Shown: positions 11,595 through 23,261 of the stretch, piece after piece
Position numbering within the stretch: the stretch's first letter is position 1
How the letters are laid out: the number at the start of each line of letters is the position of its first letter
NCBI GenBank assembly: GCA_964058805.1
Contig: CAXKVV010000142.1
Coordinates: 186,001 to 250,000, forward strand
DNA: 64,000 nucleotides
Direction: 5' to 3'
DNA from: Schoenoplectus triqueter
Taxonomy: Eukaryota; Streptophyta; Magnoliopsida; Poales; Cyperaceae
Position numbers and translations under genes: made by a program
Notes under the pieces: model-generated
What the model was told of the DNA's origin: nothing
Databases searched by the model: none
What the model saw: the letters and a program-made list of their open reading frames with translations, nothing else

Positions 11595-13077
11595 TGTCAC
11601 ATCCCGAACCAAAAGGTACGGTAGGGGGAACAAAAGCCGTCACGTGTACGTGAAAATACACGTATACATAAGGCTCAAAATATACAAATTATTTATTTAT
11701 CACAATAAAATAATAAAAGTTCATTTAATACATGCCACTCCAAATAATAAGAAAGACAAATCAAAGTTTTCCGGAAGCAAATATAATAACACAAAATGAA
11801 ATGATGCCGAGAAGATAACCAATAATCAAATATAACTATCTAACAAATCTCAAAAGAATTAAAATAAAATAAATAGCAACAGAATTATGGACATCTCCTA
11901 AGGTCAGTCCTCAAAGTCCGTAATCTATCTCTGAACCTGTAATCCAAAATCACCGTAGAACCTGAATGACAAGTCACTCAGTGCGGATTTTGATCCGGCC
12001 ACCGAGATATTGAATATTTCTAGACTTAGACTTAAACCCATTTAATTCAATATATAAAGTCTATAATATTGATAATTATAATATATAAATACATAAAATT
12101 TTAGCAAACCTTTTAGGTTGACTAGTTATATTCTTAAATGCTATGTAAGATGAATGTGTAGTGCATGTCATGATAATTTTTATCAAAGAAAGAAAAAATC
12201 TCTGAAATATAATAATAATATAAGCACGAAAGATAAACTCTTATAACACTCATACATATGACTAGACGGGATTAACTCACTATACCAAGTTGATTGATTT
12301 TTAACGACAGGATTAGCTCACTGTAATGTGTTTGGATTTTTAATAAGGCGTGATTAGCTCTCTATACCGAGTCTAAGAAAAAATTATTCTGTTTTATCCC
12401 TTACTACATTATCAATCATATCATAAAGCATCATATCTTAAGCATCCTATCTTAAAGCATCCTATTCTAAAGCATCATAACCTAAAACATCATATCCTAA
12501 AGCAACATATCTTAAAACATCATATCTTAATTCAATCATATGTGTAATGAAATGCATATGTAATGAATGCAAATAATTTCTATATCATGAAATGTAATAA
12601 AGCCCTATCTAGAGAAATCATAAATCTCAGTAGAATCCGCACCCGAGTCGAGTCTTCTACGGGTCTTGCGACCTCATTAACAATCTTGTACCGAGTGTAC
12701 TCGATTGTTGACTTGTCGAGATATTTTTTTGAACCTAAGAGGTCAAAATTAATTAACTCGCGAGTACTCTCTCTACATGTGCCTACGTTACTCGCTTGGC
12801 TCGCTCCTTCGCTCGTTGGGCGTGCCCTCTCAAGCCCACCGCGCATTGGGTCCGTACCAAATAGTCAAGAGAATCAGTTAAATAGAATCAAGTCAGGTGA
12901 TGTCAGAGCAAGAAGACGGCTCCTTACACTCGGTCTGGTTAGGTTAGAGTATATCGGACTAGGAATAGTATTTATTATCACTATTTAAGATTTTTGTTAA
13001 GATTATATTTATTTTGATTAATATAATTAACTTAATTTATTTAGATTAATTATAATACCTGAAAAATAGAGAAATTG

Positions 13078-13078
<1 letters not shown>
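11595..13078. repeat. LTR-like repeat, full copy
   Basis: It starts tgtcacatcccgaaccaaaa, which looks like a plant retrotransposon LTR start. Parts recur at 15536-15818 and 15819-16863. An open frame at 12563-12988 on the plus strand lies inside it, is repeated in part at 16565-16774, and resembles no protein domain, so I treat it as chance reading of the repeat. No TG...CA boundary pair, primer-binding site or polyprotein was found, so 'LTR' is an inference. Confidence 0.5.
12420..12545. repeat. Short tandem array of a 13-17 bp unit inside the LTR-like repeat
   Basis: About eight imperfect units of the type 'aagcatcatatcctaa' follow one another. The same array recurs in the second copy at about 16263-16355. 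Confidence 0.75.
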
Positions 13079-13104
<26 letters not shown>

Positions 13105-13108
<4 letters not shown>

Positions 13109-13508
13109 GGCTATGATGCTTTACAAAGTACAAAAGCGTTGTATGCTTTGCGCTCTATCTTTAATTTTAAGTCAAAAATGATCGATACAAACCTCTCAAT
13201 CTAATCTCCATATCAAAATCTATTAGTAAACCAAATTTTATATTTTTTTGGAATTTCTTTGCTATTTTTTTGGATAGGGAGAAAACCATCATTTTTGGAT
13301 GAATCAGAATTCTCAGATCAAGTCATTTTCTCCCCATCAGAAAAAATAGCAAAAAATTCTAAAACATATAAAATTTAGTTTACTAATAGATTTTTATATG
13401 AAGTTTAGATTGAACGGTTCGGATCGATTATTTCTGACTTGAAATTAAAAATAGAACGCAAAACACATAACGCCTCTGTACTTTGCAAAGTACCATAGTC
13501 GGACTCTC
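13105..13508. repeat. Foldback MITE, family M, diverged copy M5
   Basis: Termini are aggctatgatgctttacaaa on the left and ...ctttgcaaagtaccatagtc on the right, in inverted orientation, with arms of about 180 bp. It is flanked by (TA)n at 13079-13104 and a TA/GA tract at 13509-13533. Its organisation matches M1, but the sequence is well diverged. Confidence 0.75.
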
Positions 13509-13533
13509 TATATATAGAGAGAGAGAGAGATAG

Positions 13534-13944
13534 AGTAAATCTACGGTGAGCTTAATCTCACGGAAGACTTCCGTGAGCTTAGCTCAAAAACTATATCAAA
13601 TGATCTCTAAATTTTAATTTTTCACTCTCATTAAATTCTCCATATTGAATCTTACGGGGTACAAAAATTTAGGATATTTTGAGTTTTCTAAGCCACTCTT
13701 TTCAATTTTTGAAAATCAGCTCTAAAAATAATAATAAAATATTCAATGTTTGTATATTATATTCAAAAATTAAAAAGAGTCACTTAAAAAAGTCGAAACA
13801 TCCCAAAATTTTTGTACCCCATAAGATTTTCAATATGAAAAATTTAATGAGATTGAAAAATCAAAATTTGGAGATCATTTGATATATTTTTTGAGCTAAT
13901 CTCACGGAGGTCTTCCGTGAGCTTAAGCTCACCGTAGATTTACT
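13534..13944. repeat. Foldback MITE, family F, best copy
   Basis: Terminal inverted repeats are agtaaatctacggtgagctt and its complement, with TA dinucleotides outside both ends. Each arm continues with 'ctcacggaagacttccgtgag', itself a small palindrome. The whole is an inverted repeat of about 180 bp per arm with no coding function. Plus-strand frame 13679-13882 is only the foldback read through. Confidence 0.8.
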
Positions 13945-13963
13945 ATATATATATATATATATA

Positions 13964-14367
13964 GAGTAATGCTATGGTGCTTCGCGAAGCAAAAAATTTT
14001 TGTGTTTCGCGTCCGTATCTCGAAGTTAAAAGTTCAAACGGCCGATCCAAACCGTTGAGCATCATCTTCATATTGAAATATCCTTGGAGATCAAATTTTA
14101 TATTTTTTTTGAATTTTTTTGATATTTTTTAGATGGGTACAAAGTCGCTTGTTTTGGATGGTGCAGAAATCTTTTGATCAACAAACTTTGTACCCATCTA
14201 AAAAATATCAAAAAAATTCAAAAAAAATATAAAATTTGATCTCCAAGGATATTTCAATATGAAGATGATGTTCAACGGTTTGGATCGGCCGTTTGAACTT
14301 TTAAATTCGAGATACAGACGCGAAGCATAAAAATTTTTTTGCTTCGCGAAGCACCATAGCATTACTC
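13964..14367. repeat. Foldback MITE, family M, copy M2
   Basis: Nearly identical to M1 (918-1321), including the long inverted arms and the loop with gggtacaaagt. It is flanked by (TA)n at 13945-13963 and a CT/TA/GA compound microsatellite from 14368. The few differences from M1 are mostly single bases and A/T-run lengths. Confidence 0.85.
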
Positions 14368-14371
14368 TCTT

Positions 14372-14426
<55 letters not shown>
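14368..14426. repeat. Compound (CT)n(TA)n(GA)n microsatellite
   Basis: A self-complementary run of CT, then TA, then GA dinucleotides lies between two foldback elements. As a whole it can fold on itself. Confidence 0.85.
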
Positions 14427-14796
14427 GCTATGGTGCTTCACGAAACACAAAACCTCCTGTGCTTCACGTCTGTATCTCGAATTTGAAAGTTCAAACGGCC
14501 GATCCAAATCGTTGAACATGATCTTCATATTGAAATATCCTAGGAGATCAAATTTTATATTTTTTTTCGAATTTTTTGCTATTTTTTAAATGGGTACAAA
14601 GTTTGCTGATCTAACGATTTCTGCGCCATCCAAAACTAGCGATTTTGTACCCATCTAAAAAATAGAAAAAATCAAAAAAATATAAATTTTAATCTCCAAA
14701 GATAGTTCAATATGAATATCATGTTCAATGGTTTGGATCGGCCGTTTGAACTTTCAAATTCGAGATACGGACGCGAAACACGTGAGGCTTTGTGTC
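14427..14796. repeat. Foldback MITE, family M, diverged copy M3
   Basis: The left arm (ggctatggtgcttcacgaaa) and right arm (ending near gatacggacgcgaaacacg) are inverted, with the family loop 'gggtacaaag ... ctttgtaccc'. The right terminus is lost and runs straight into a family F element. A further deleted version occurs at 17213-17300 in the second tandem unit. Confidence 0.7.
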
Positions 14797-14799
14797 AAA

Positions 14800-15195
14800 C
14801 CATTGAATTCTAAAAGTAGCGTGAGCTTAACTCAAAAAGTACATCAAATCATCTCCAAATTTTAATTTATCATCCTCATTAAATTCTTTATATGAAAATC
14901 TTGTGGGATATAATGATTTGGAGTGTTTTGAGCTTTTTAAGTCACTATTTTTAATTTATAAAAATAATATTCAAATATTAAATATTTTATTATTATCTTT
15001 AGAGTTATTTTTTAAAAATTAAAAATCATGACTTAAAAAACTCAAAAGAACTCCAAATTTTTGCAACCCATAAGATTTTCATATAAAAAATTTAACGACC
15101 ATGATAAATTAAAATTTAGAGATAATTTGATGTACTTTTTGAGTTAAACTCACAGAAGACCTTCATGAGCTTAAGCTCACAATATCTTTACTCTA
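14800..15195. repeat. Foldback MITE, family F, copy in tandem unit 1
   Basis: Arms with 'aaaaagtacatcaaatcatc' and the inverted 'gataatttgatgtactttttg' surround the family's central 'gtcactatttttaattt' foldback. The left terminus is replaced by M3 sequence. The right side keeps 'gagcttaagctcacaatatctttact'-like words. Confidence 0.65.
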
Positions 15196-15535
15196 TTTAT
15201 CAATATTATTATTTAATAAATTAATGTATATTAATTTTTATTAAAAAAATATTTTCATTTAATTATTTTTATTAATGTGCTATGTTTTATGTGTTCTGTA
15301 CCTGTTAAGTATTTTATAAAAAAAGGTGGACAGTGTAATTATTTTCTGACTTCTCTTCAAGTATGATTAAATTATAAATACACACATTTAATTTATGACA
15401 CTTATTAATTAAGTAATTAAAATTTTATCCCACTTTTAGGCAGAACTGAACTTTAATATTCTTGAAAAGTTTAGAACCTAACAATAATAAAATGGATGCT
15501 ATTCAATAATATCAAGTCCACTCCATATCACTATC

Positions 15536-16863
15536 CGCACCTGAGTCAAGTCTGCACCGTCGAGTCTTCTACGGGTCTTACGACTTTATTAACCATTTCG
15601 TACCGAGTATACTCGATTGTCGACTTGTCAAGATATTTTTTTGAACTTAAGAGGTCAAAATTAATTAACTCGTAAGTACTCTCTCTACATGTGCCTACGT
15701 TACTCACTTGGCTCGCTCCTTCGCTCGTTGGGCGCGCCCTCTCAAGCCCACTGCGGATTAGGTCTGTACCAAATAGTCAAGAGAATCAGTTAAATAGAAT
15801 CAAGCCAGGTGATGTCACGTGAAAATTTCTAGACTTAGACTTAAACTCATTTAATTTAATATATAAAATATATAATATTGATAATTATAATATATAAATA
15901 CATAAAATTTTAGCATACCTTTTAAGTTGACTAGTTATGTTCTTAAATGCTATGTAAGATGAATGTGTAGTGCATGTCATGACAATTTTTATCAAAGAAA
16001 GAAAAATCCCTGAAATATAATAATAATATAAGCACGAAAGATAAACTCTTATAACACTCATATATATGACTCGACGAAATTTATAGTTTTAGATAAAAGT
16101 CAACTAGACGGGATTAACTCACTATACCAAGTTGATTGCTTTTTAACGATAGGATTAGCTCAATGTAACATGTTTGGATTTTTAATAAGGCGTGATTAGC
16201 TCTCTATACCGAGTCTAAGAAAAATTTATTCCGTTTTATCCCTTACCACATTATCATTTATATCATAAAGCATCATATCTTAAGCATCCTATCTTAAAGC
16301 ATCTTATCCTAAAGCATCATATCCTAAAGCATCATATCCTAAAATATCATATCTTAATTCAATCATATGTGTAATGAAATGCATATGTAATGAATGCAAA
16401 CAATTCCTATATCATGATATGTAATAAAGCCCTATCTAGAGAAATCATAAATCTCAGTAGAATTCGCACCCGAGTTGAGTCTGTACTCGATTGTCGACTT
16501 ATCGAGATATTTTTTTGAACCTAAGAGGTCAAAATTAATTAACTCGTGAGTACTCTCTCTACATGTGACTACGTTACTCGCTTGGCTTGCTCCTTCGCTC
16601 GTTGGGCGCGCCTTCTCAAGCCCATTGCGGATTGGGTCTATACCAAATAGTCAAGAGAATCAGTTTACTAAAATAAAGCCAGGTGATGTCATAGCAAGAA
16701 GACAGCTCCTTACACTCGGTCTGGTTAGGTTAGAGTATATCGGACTAGGAATAGTATTTATTATCACTATTTAAGATTTGTGTTAAGATTATATTTATTT
16801 TGATTAATATAATTAACTTAATTTATTTGGATTAATTATAATACCTGAAAAATAGAGAAATTA
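15536..16863. repeat. LTR-like repeat, two partial copies joined
   Basis: 15536-15818 matches 12637-12905. At 'gatgtca' it jumps to sequence matching 12013 onward and continues to the equivalent of 13075. The join suggests a deletion or a second local duplication after the first. No protein-coding content is supported. Confidence 0.6.
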
Positions 16864-16889
16864 ATATATATATATATATATATATATGG
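16864..16889. repeat. (TA)n microsatellite
   Basis: A plain TA run between the LTR-like repeat and a foldback element. Confidence 0.9.
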
Positions 16890-17144
16890 TAGAGATACCG
16901 TGAGTTTAAGCTCATGGAGGCCTTCCGTGAGTTTAACTCAAAAAACATATCATTTTAAAAATAATAATAATATATTCAATACTTGAACATCATTTTCAAA
17001 AAATTAAAAACGGTGACTTAAAAAACTCAAAACGCTCAAAATTTTGCATCCCACAAGATTTTTATATAAAAAATTTAATGAGAATGATAAATTAAAATTT
17101 TGAGATGATTTAATATATTTTTTGAGTTAAGCTCACGGTATCTC

Positions 17145-17146
<2 letters not shown>
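16890..17146. repeat. Foldback MITE, family F, internally deleted
   Basis: Termini are tagagataccgtgag and its complement cacggtatctcta. At about 257 bp it is shorter than the 411-bp copy at 13534, because part of the left arm is missing. TA tracts lie on both sides. Confidence 0.75.

Positions 17147-17212
<66 letters not shown>
17147..17212. repeat. Long (TA)n microsatellite
   Basis: About 60 bp of uninterrupted TA/AT dinucleotides between a family F and a family M remnant. Confidence 0.95.
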
Positions 17213-17692
17213 GCTATGATGCTTCGCGAAACACAAAACCTCCCGTGCTTCGCGTCCGTATCTCAAATTTGAAAGTTCAAGCGGCCGATCCAAACCATTA
17301 AATTCTAAAAGTAGCGTGAGTTTAACTCAAAAAGTACATCAAATTATCTCCAAATTTTAATTTATCATCCTCATTAAATTCTTTATATGAAAATCTTGTG
17401 GGATGTAAAAATTTGGAGTGTTTTGAGGTTTTTAAGTCAGTATTTTTAATTTATAAAAATGATGTTCAAATATTAAATATTTTATTATTATCTTTAGAGT
17501 TGTTTTTCAAAAATTAAAAACCATGACTTAAAAAGCTCAAAACACTCCAAATTTTTGCAACCCGTAAGATTTTCATATAAAAAATTTAACGACCGTGATA
17601 AATTAAAATTTGGAGATAATTTGATATAATTTTTGAGTTAAACTCACAGAAGACCTCCGTGAGATTAAGCTCACGGTATCTTTACTCTATTT
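17213..17692. repeat. Family M fragment joined to family F foldback element
   Basis: 17213-17300 is the left end of a family M element (ggctatgatgcttcgcgaaa). It continues directly into a family F element (about 17303-17692) with inverted arms. It corresponds to 14427-15195 in tandem unit 1, with most of the M element deleted. Confidence 0.7.
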
Positions 17693-17734
17693 ATAAATAT
17701 TATTATTTAATAAATTAATGTGTATTATTTTTTA

Positions 17735-18200
17735 CTAGCTATATACCCGCGCGTTGCAGCAGAATTTTTTATTTAAACATTAAAATATTATAAGATAAAA
17801 AAATTCATATTTATCTAATATTAAATTAAAAATTCACCAAATTATAGAGAAAACATATAATAAAGACTATATTTAATCTTGGATGAGATTTTTGCACAAT
17901 ATGAGTTAATGATTCATGATTTTTATGGCAAGAAAAGTAAATTATTCTAACATATATTATCACCATTAATTTCTTACCAAATATGCACAAAGTTTCTAAA
18001 TAAAAAACAAAAACTATGAAAATAATAGTATATAAGGGAAATAAATGGAGAGAAAGAGGGGATCAATGGACGCGATCACATACGTTCGATCAACCAACAA
18101 TAAATATTATCCGTCTAATTGAGGGATAAAATGGGTATAATAAAATTTACAATGATAAAAAATGGACCCTAGAATTGGATGCTTTATATAATAGTATAGA
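17735..18200 (-). mobile_element. Non-autonomous Helitron
   Basis: Read on the minus strand, the element begins TCTATACTATTATATAAAGC and ends GCGCGGGTATATAGCTAG, so it has the 5'-TC and 3'-CTRR ends of plant Helitrons. It sits between A and T, and there is no target duplication. The same spacer in tandem unit 1 is uninterrupted (A15240/T15241 within tttttattaaaaaaata), which is the empty site. The expected 3' hairpin is weak here. At 466 bp it has no Rep/helicase and would rely on another element. Confidence 0.85.
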
Positions 18201-18492
18201 TTAAAGAAATATTTTCATTTAATTATTTTTGTTAATGTGCTGATATTTTATGTGTTCTGTACCTGTTAAGTATTTTATAAAAAAAGGTAGACAGTGTAAT
18301 CATTTTCTGACTTCTCTTCAAGTATGATTAAATTATAAATACACACATAATTTACGACACTTATTAATTAACTAATTAAAATTTTATCCCACTTTTAGGC
18401 AGAACTGAACTTTAATATTATTGAAAAGTTTAGAACCTAACAATAATAAAATGGATGCTATTCGATAATATCAAGTCCACTCCATATCACTA

Positions 18493-18797
18493 GTTCGGCC
18501 ACACACATATGACCAAAATTGAAATAATTAAGAAAAATGGTGTCAAGTATACATATTGCTCTGACAAGTTCATTAATTGTTATTGTCCTGGCAAAATAAC
18601 TACTCTTTTTTTTTCATCTTTTGGCAATTAATAACCATTGTCATGGTTACCACTTGAAAATAAAATTTTCATAATAGTTTTCTTCGTACTTGCAACTGAC
18701 TTTGTAAAAAATATAATTTTGAACAATATGACTTGGATTCCTATAATTCACACGCATGCCAGCTTTGGAACCAGGCAAAGGTGAATAATGTAGCCCC
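18493..18797. other. Intergenic flank of the hAT element
   Basis: Ordinary AT-rich sequence with no supported gene, ending in the left target duplication. Confidence 0.5.
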
Positions 18798-18812
18798 ATC
18801 CAGACTAGTGGA

Positions 18813-18995
18813 TTGAAGACGGTCCGGTCCGGGCCGGTCCGGTCCGGACCCGGACGGTCCACGGTCTCGCACGGTCCACGGTCCACGGTCCCGCACGGTC
18901 CCGCACGGTCCGGTCCAAGACGGTCCAAATTGGAAAAAACCGAACCCGTCCCACCGTTGGCCCTCGGGGGCCGGACCCCCACGGGACGGTCCGGT
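18813..18995. repeat. GC-rich subterminal array, left end of hAT
   Basis: Dense copies of ggtccggtcc, cacggtcc and related words in both orientations, in otherwise AT-rich DNA. The open frames that cross it on both strands are an effect of the repeat, not genes. In hAT elements such arrays are typically transposase binding sites; that role is inferred here. Confidence 0.8.
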
Positions 18996-19468
18996 CCAAA
19001 TTTTTTTTTTTATAAATTGAAAAAAATAATAATTTATCATATTTTTTAATAATAATTTTTAACTAATTCGAATTATTATTTTTAATTGTTTAAAAATTTA
19101 ATAGTACTAAAAAATTAAAAAAATTGTAAAAAAATAAAATTTCAGAAAATTATAAAAAAAATAATAAAAGTTGAAAAATAAATTTATTAATTTTTAAATA
19201 ATCATTTTCATCAAATTAATTATGTATTTTTGAATAATTTAAAAATCAAATAATACACAAAAAAATTATAAAATATCAAAAATTATAAAATAAAATTTGG
19301 ATAATATTTTAAGTTACCCTCCTCCTTTAATCCGGGCTTGGGACCGGCTATGTTAAAAAAACATAGGCGGAGTTATAACTTTTTTTTTGTTAGTAATGTT
19401 CTTTAAAAAAATAATTGAAATATTTAAAAATAAATAAAAAGATTGATATGGTAAGAAATACCAAACTC
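18996..19468. other. AT-rich interior of the hAT element, downstream of the transposase
   Basis: Non-coding, extremely AT-rich DNA. Its outer half is shared, in inverted orientation, with about 39290-39600 in the deleted relative. It probably holds the transposase 3' UTR and transcription end on the minus strand. Confidence 0.6.
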
Positions 19469-22089
19469 CTAGAAGTCATTATGCATATACCATAAATCGT
19501 TGTCTTGAATGTCAATTGGGTCGTCGGAATCATCTTCCAGAGAGATATCAAGGATACTGGTACCGCTTTCTTGAGTTTCTATAGCGGATGTTGCTGTCTC
19601 AAATGTGGTATCATGTTGCATGCGACTTTCAGCATCAATCCAATCTTTATTGCACACAAGTTGTTCGAAAAGTTTCGAACCCAATTTTGTACGCTTATCT
19701 GTTAGGATCCTGTTTGCCGAACTAAAACATGATTCGGAAGGGACGGTTGACACAGGCACTGCAAATACATCACGCGCCATCATCGCCAATGTTGGATAGG
19801 CAGTTGCATTCCTCTTCCAGTACTCCAGGATATCAATTTGATCATCTTCCATGCTTCCCAAACAATAACTCAGTAATTCGTTATTGTTTATTTGTTGATC
19901 TTCAAAACAATCATCATCTCGCAACTCATTTAGCAATCCAGATGAACTATTACTTCTATACGATTAAAAATGAACACAATATAAGTGAATAAATTATGTA
20001 ATAGAAAGAATGATGATTAAAATTCATACCTAATGTTGCGATCGGTAGTAGAAGGATTATTAGTATTTCGTCGGGAGTTATAAATGTTGAACATCTCCTC
20101 CAATAAGCTATTTACGCGATTATCTTCTTCATTAGTGCGTAGATGTAGATTTTGTTTGTACATTTGAAGAAGCCTTACGGTGTATTTTTTCTTGAATGAT
20201 GGATGAAGACAATTTGCGATAATTGTCACGGCGGGTACTTCCTCCCAATATTTGAGAAATTTTTCTTTCATTGCTTCTACGATTGGAGAAAGAGAGGAGT
20301 CGAGACTTTCTATATTTTCCATCTCACGATAAACCTTTTGAGAAAAAAAAAATATAAAAAAAAGATTAGATAAAAAAAGAATATAGAACAAAATGTGATA
20401 GAAAAAATAATATAGAAAGACAAAAAGATAAAAAGTTAAAAAAAATGAAGTTTAAAATGAATCAAATTAAAAAAAAAAATAATTCACCTTCGATATACGA
20501 TAAAGATGATGAAGTAACTCATGTGTAGACGGTGTATACGAGCACGATAGTTTGACGGTTGCCGTGAAGAAGACACCGAGGAAGGATTTTAACATCTCAA
20601 GTTGGTCCCATTCTCCCTCGGAGATAAGCAAATGAATTCCCTCGGTTGAGTTATTTAAGGTTTCGGTTATAGCATGCTTGTAAGGAAAACAACGATGAAA
20701 CATTCTATAGGTCGAGTTCCAACGGGTATCTACATCCCATGGTACTCTTAACTTGCTCAAACCCAACCGGACACATAAGACGTGAAATTCTTGTTTTCTT
20801 ATATTATTTGAAAAAATATGGTGAAGACTATTTTTAAATTTCACAATTAATGCATTAACACCTTGTGTTTTAATACCCGCCTTAACGGTAAGGTGAAGAA
20901 TATGACAAGCACATTTTTGATGAAACATCTTGCCATTCATGATAGGGTTTAATGACCGAGTAAAATAATCAATTGACTTTATATTATTACTAGCATTATC
21001 GAATGAAATCGAAAAAATTTTATTTTCTAAATCTCTTTTTAAATTAAATTCTTGTAAAACACTAATAATAGATTGATAAATAATTTGTGCAGTATGCGGA
21101 AATTCCATGATACGAAAATTTAAAACTCTTTTTTGTAATATCCAATTTTCATCAATATAATGGGCATTAACACAAGAGTATCCAAGGCCGTGTTTACCGG
21201 CCGTCCAAATATCAGAGGTAATTGAAACCTTATAGTTGGCATATCCAAATGTTGCTAATAAATCATTTTTACGTTCGTTATATTGTCTTTTAATCTCGGC
21301 TACCATTTTTCTATGGTGAAATCTCTTATACAATGGTTGACCACAACCTCGGATAATCAACCGGGCAAAACTTAAGCAATTACCCATACTTATTGGTTGT
21401 TCTTTTTGGGCAATATACCGGGCAAACTCACTCAACATTCTTTTTTCATCATATCTTTGGTGAGTTCTACTACCATCCGTGTTTATAACGCTTTGGACTA
21501 AATGAGGATCTGGTTGATCTTGTGGTTCCTCATTTTTTACCACATGTTTATCAGCATGTTTTTTAAATGCACTTAGACCGTTTGCCTTAGAATATCTATA
21601 AAAAGCTTTGCAATTTTTTACCTTGCACCTTCCGCTGAGCATGACACCGCTCGCATCCTTTGTTTGTTCATAAAAACGCCACCAAGGTGCATCGTAGGAG
21701 GGACCAGTTGTCTTCCTTTTCTTTTCTGATGGTCTCGCTTCCATTGGTGATGGTGGTACACTTGAGGTTGGAGTTTCTGCGGCAGAGGAAGGTGCGGTCG
21801 GATCTTGCGATGGGGATTCTTCAGTTATTTCATGGGAACTTGAGGCGTATTGAGGATGATGCGGTGTAATAAATATAGGGGTTTGTTGAGGTTGATAGTT
21901 AAGATCTTGCGGTATATAATTTGATTGAGGGTGGAGTGGGAGGTTCGCATGTCGTGGATAATATGGAGCGTTAGTTTGTGGTTGCTGATAGTATTGTGAG
22001 GGGTTTGTATTATCAACCACATCTTCACCAAAAATATCCACACTCAACCGGTGCATAAAATCATCTACGGGATTAGGAGGATTTGTCAT
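19469..22089 (-). CDS. hAT transposase (RICESLEEPER-like, BED zinc finger), 3 exons, 797 aa
   Basis: Proposed exons are 22089-20488, 20334-20030 and 19955-19469. Donor GT and acceptor AG are present at each join, phases agree, and the spliced length is an exact multiple of three with no internal stop. The N-terminus (1-125) is rich in P, Q and S. A BED zinc finger follows (about 130-185: conserved W/F, CKVKNC, then HADKH). The catalytic core shows TSDIWT, a second acidic motif in SFDNASNN, then CACHILHLTVKAG and DTRWNSTY. Exon 3 holds the hATC dimerisation region (YPTLAMMARDVFAVPVSTVP, then SESCFSSANRIL). It should cut and paste the element by binding its ends in the nucleus. Family assignment is secure; activity is not shown. 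The start is the first ATG after a likely leader-intron acceptor. Confidence 0.92.
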
Positions 22090-22091
22090 TT

Positions 22092-22918
22092 CTATAAAAA
22101 AAAGAATATAAAAATCCCTACTTAAAAAATAAATTTAACATTCTAAAAAATATTCTAACAAAAAAATGAATTTAACACAATAAATAAATTTACAAAAGAA
22201 AACAACAATCTAAATAAATCCCTACTTAAAAAATAAATTTAACATTCTAAAAAATGTTCTAACAAAAAAATGAATTTAACACAATAAATAAATTTACAAA
22301 AGAAAACAACAATCTAAATAAATCCCTACTTAAAAAATAAATTTAACATTCAAAAAAATGTTCTAACAAAAAAATGAATTTAACACAATAAATAAATTTA
22401 CAAAAGAAAACAACAATCTAAATAAATCCCTACTTAAAAAATAAATTTAACATTCTAAAAAATGTTCTAACAAAAAAATGAATTTAACACAATAAATAAA
22501 TTTACAAAAGAAAACAACAATCTAAATAAATCCCTACTTAAAAAATAAATTTAACATTCTAAAAAATGTTCTAAAAAAAATGAATTTAACATAATAAATA
22601 AATTTTAAAAAGAAAACAACAATCTAAATAAATCCCTACTTAAAAAATAAATTTAACATTCTAAAATAAATTCTAACCAAAAAATAAATTTAACATTAAA
22701 TATAATATTCTAAATCAATTAATCTAGCAACATAAAACTAAAATGTAATATTCTAAGAAAAAAATAAATTTCTACAATTAAAAAATTATAAATAAAAAAT
22801 TAGATTTTATAAATAAACTAATTTCTACAAATTTCAAATAAAAAATTATGAATAAAATCTAACAACATAACTAATTTCTATAAATAAAAATTACAACTAA
22901 TTAAAATTAAAAACTAAC
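22092..22918 (-). other. Possible 5' leader intron of the hAT transposase gene
   Basis: Just before the ATG the minus strand reads a T-rich tract and 'tatag', a good acceptor at 22093-22092. A donor-like GTTAGT is at 22918-22913, after 'ccttcaaa'. An intron between them would remove the 104-bp tandem array from the mRNA. Leader introns occur in plant transposase genes. Only transcript data could confirm this one. Confidence 0.4.
22112..22690. repeat. Tandem repeat, unit 104 bp, about 5.5 copies
   Basis: The word tccctacttaaaaaataaat starts at 22115, 22219, 22323, 22427, 22531 and 22633, giving periods of 104, 104, 104, 104 and 102 bp. Units are nearly identical apart from single bases, and the last units are eroded. 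The array lies between the start codon and the promoter of the hAT transposase. Confidence 0.95.
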
Positions 22919-23182
22919 TTTGAAGGAAAAATATTATCGCAACGATGAAATTGAGAAATGGCGAATACCGAATATTATCCTTCTAATCTTCTATATTTTC
23001 GATTAGTTAATTTTTTCATTGGACTAATAACAAATTAATAATTCTAAACTATTTTTTTGTTTTTTGGAATAAGAAAATTAAATTTGAGAATTTGAGATTA
23101 AATGAAAATTTGAGAATTTGATAGATTGAGAAGAGAGGGAGAATGAGATTTTGATGTGTTTTGAGATGTAAATGGGAGTGGT

Positions 23183-23198
23183 ATTTATAGATATTTTT
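23183..23198 (-). promoter_or_regulatory. Candidate TATA box of the hAT transposase
   Basis: On the minus strand 'ctataaatacc' is followed about 40-90 bp downstream by a CT-rich leader (ctcattctccctctcttctc), typical of plant transcription starts. It lies about 1.1 kb from the ATG and inside the right GC-rich array. This is an inference. Confidence 0.5.
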
Positions 23199-23261
23199 GG
23201 GAGGGAAAATTTCAGATTTTTTTTATTTTTTTTATTTTTTTTGATTTTTTTTCAGATTTTT

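Larger units (their letters stand above)
12637..15535. repeat. Tandem duplication, unit 1
   Basis: Unit 1 (LTR-like 3' part, foldback elements, then spacer ending 'ccactccatatcact') is followed directly at 15536 by a second unit that starts at the equivalent of 12637 and ends with the same spacer at 18492. The later shared spacer (about 15195-15535 and 17692-18492, minus a Helitron) is highly similar. The two units have since gained or lost different foldback elements. Confidence 0.7.
15536..18492. repeat. Tandem duplication, unit 2
   Basis: This is the second copy of 12637-15535. It opens with the LTR-like segment, contains an extra LTR-like block (15819-16863), then family F and M foldback remnants, and closes with the same spacer as unit 1. 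Its spacer is interrupted by the Helitron at 17735-18200, which is absent from unit 1. Confidence 0.7.

Noticed and set aside
12563..12988. 141-codon plus-strand frame, partly repeated at 16565-16774
   Set aside because: It lies inside an LTR-like repeat, shows no domain, is broken in the other copy, and its similarity between copies is at DNA level. I treat it as repeat sequence, not a gene.
18741..19049. Several overlapping open frames on both strands with G, P, R, D and T-rich peptides
   Set aside because: They are readings of the GC-rich ggtccggtcc array at the hAT left end, open in many frames because the repeat lacks stops. The same happens at 23172-23941 and 39000-39950.
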